Origin: Conexibacter sp.
GTDB taxonomy: Bacteria; Actinomycetota; Thermoleophilia; Solirubrobacterales; Solirubrobacteraceae
Assembly (NCBI GenBank): GCA_025964215.1
Contig: JAOPZG010000325.1
Location: 1-5,282 of the forward strand
Length of the DNA stretch: 5,282 nt
Direction of reading: 5' to 3'
Below are positions 4,754 to 5,282 of this stretch, one piece after another. Position 1 is the first letter of the stretch. Each line of letters starts with the position of its first letter. The notes beneath the pieces are model-generated. The model was not told where the DNA came from. It ran no database searches and saw only the letters and a program-made list of their open reading frames with translations. A program made the translations under genes and the position numbers.

Positions 4754-5282
4754 AGCGCGGGCTCCGGCTCCGGCGCGGCCTTGACCGGCGTCAGCTCGTA
4801 GGCGGCGGCGTCGAACTCGCGCGTCTGCTTCCAGAAGCGGAAGGTGAAGTCCGGCCAGATGGTGGTGTTCTTGCCCTCGGCGTCGATGTACCAGGAGGCG
4901 CAGCCGCCGGTGTTCCAGACCGTGTCGCCCATCTTGGCCTGCAGGCGGTCGTTGTAGGCGGTGAGCGCGGCGGGCTTGACCTCGACGCGGCCGGCGCCGC
5001 GCGAGCGCATCTGGTCCAGCGCCCCCAACACGTAGGTGATCTGCGCCTCGATCATGAACACGATCGAGTTGTGGCCGAGGCCGACGTTCGGCCCGACGAG
5101 CAGGAAGAGGTTCGGGAAGCCGGGCATCGCGGTGCCGCGGTAGGCCTGCGGCGAGCGGTGCCAGACCTCGGAGAGCCGCTTGCCCTCGGTGCCCGTGACG
5201 ATGCTCGCGAGCGGGATGTCGGTGACGTAGAAGCCGGTCGCGAAGATGATGGTGTCGACCTCGTGCAGCGTGCCGTCGGCCG
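4744..5282 (-). CDS. Flavin-binding monooxygenase, Baeyer-Villiger type, C-terminal part (5' end outside window)
   Basis: The frame is open to the right edge and gives 178 residues, about a third of a typical 480-550 residue enzyme. Seen, counting from the first whole codon: the second-domain motif DTIIFATGF (9-17), FPNLFLLVGPNVGLGHNS (55-72), and a C-terminal block WYIDAEGKNTTIWP...FW..TR (130-154). This combination is typical of class B flavoprotein monooxygenases of the Baeyer-Villiger or hydroxyacetophenone-monooxygenase kind, which use FAD, NADPH and O2 to turn ketones into esters or lactones. The FAD and NADPH Rossmann motifs and the Baeyer-Villiger fingerprint would lie outside the window, so a related N-hydroxylase or other flavin monooxygenase is not excluded. 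The protein ends in a low-complexity Ala/Pro/Glu tail. The gene is convergent with the copper oxidoreductase, six bases apart. The ATG at 5125-5127 is internal. Confidence 0.88.
   Translation of the reverse strand, partial: ADGTLHEVDTIIFATGFYVTDIPLASIVTGTEGKRLSEVWHRSPQAYRGTAMPGFPNLFLLVGPNVGLGHNSIVFMIEAQITYVLGALDQMRSRGAGRVEVKPAALTAYNDRLQAKMGDTVWNTGGCASWYIDAEGKNTTIWPDFTFRFWKQTREFDAAAYELTPVKAAPEPEPALAA

Overview
The window is very GC-rich and almost entirely coding. It uses GTG as well as ATG starts, has few visible Shine-Dalgarno sequences, and its genes nearly touch. This suggests a high-GC Actinomycetota chromosome. A Thermoleophilia/Solirubrobacterales-like host is my guess from gene style only; no lineage marker is present. 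I see no RNA gene, insertion sequence, CRISPR array or prophage.

There are seven protein genes, two cut by the window edges. On the left are the C-terminal end of an ABC-F ATPase (+, ends 317) and a convergent single-domain universal stress protein (-, 318-788). A 54-bp divergent spacer follows. It leads into a two-gene operon on the + strand: a TetR-family regulator (843-1502) and a cation diffusion facilitator (CDF) metal-efflux protein (1499-2464). The second GTG start overlaps the first TGA stop. A convergent FabG-like short-chain dehydrogenase (-, 2461-3189) shares the four bases CTAG with the end of the CDF gene.

On the right, divergent from the dehydrogenase across 48 bp, is the most interesting gene (3238-4737). 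It encodes a secreted 499-residue protein. Its first ~330 residues carry all the copper-ligand positions of peptidylglycine alpha-hydroxylating monooxygenase (PHM): HH, a third H, HxH and M, in the right order and spacing. Its last ~120 residues form an amicyanin-like type 1 copper domain. A histidine-rich linker joins the two. The residues that hold the peptide substrate in PHM are replaced, so the substrate is probably not a glycine-extended peptide. The fusion suggests a copper monooxygenase with its own electron-transfer domain. Six bases later a convergent flavin-dependent (Baeyer-Villiger type) monooxygenase ends; its N-terminal two thirds lie beyond the window.

The regulator and CDF gene are clearly one transcription unit, probably a metal-homeostasis unit. 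The dehydrogenase, copper oxidoreductase and flavin monooxygenase make a redox neighbourhood, but they lie on alternating strands and nothing proves a shared pathway. All three convergent junctions are extremely tight: stops abutting, stops overlapping, and a 6-bp gap with a GC hairpin.
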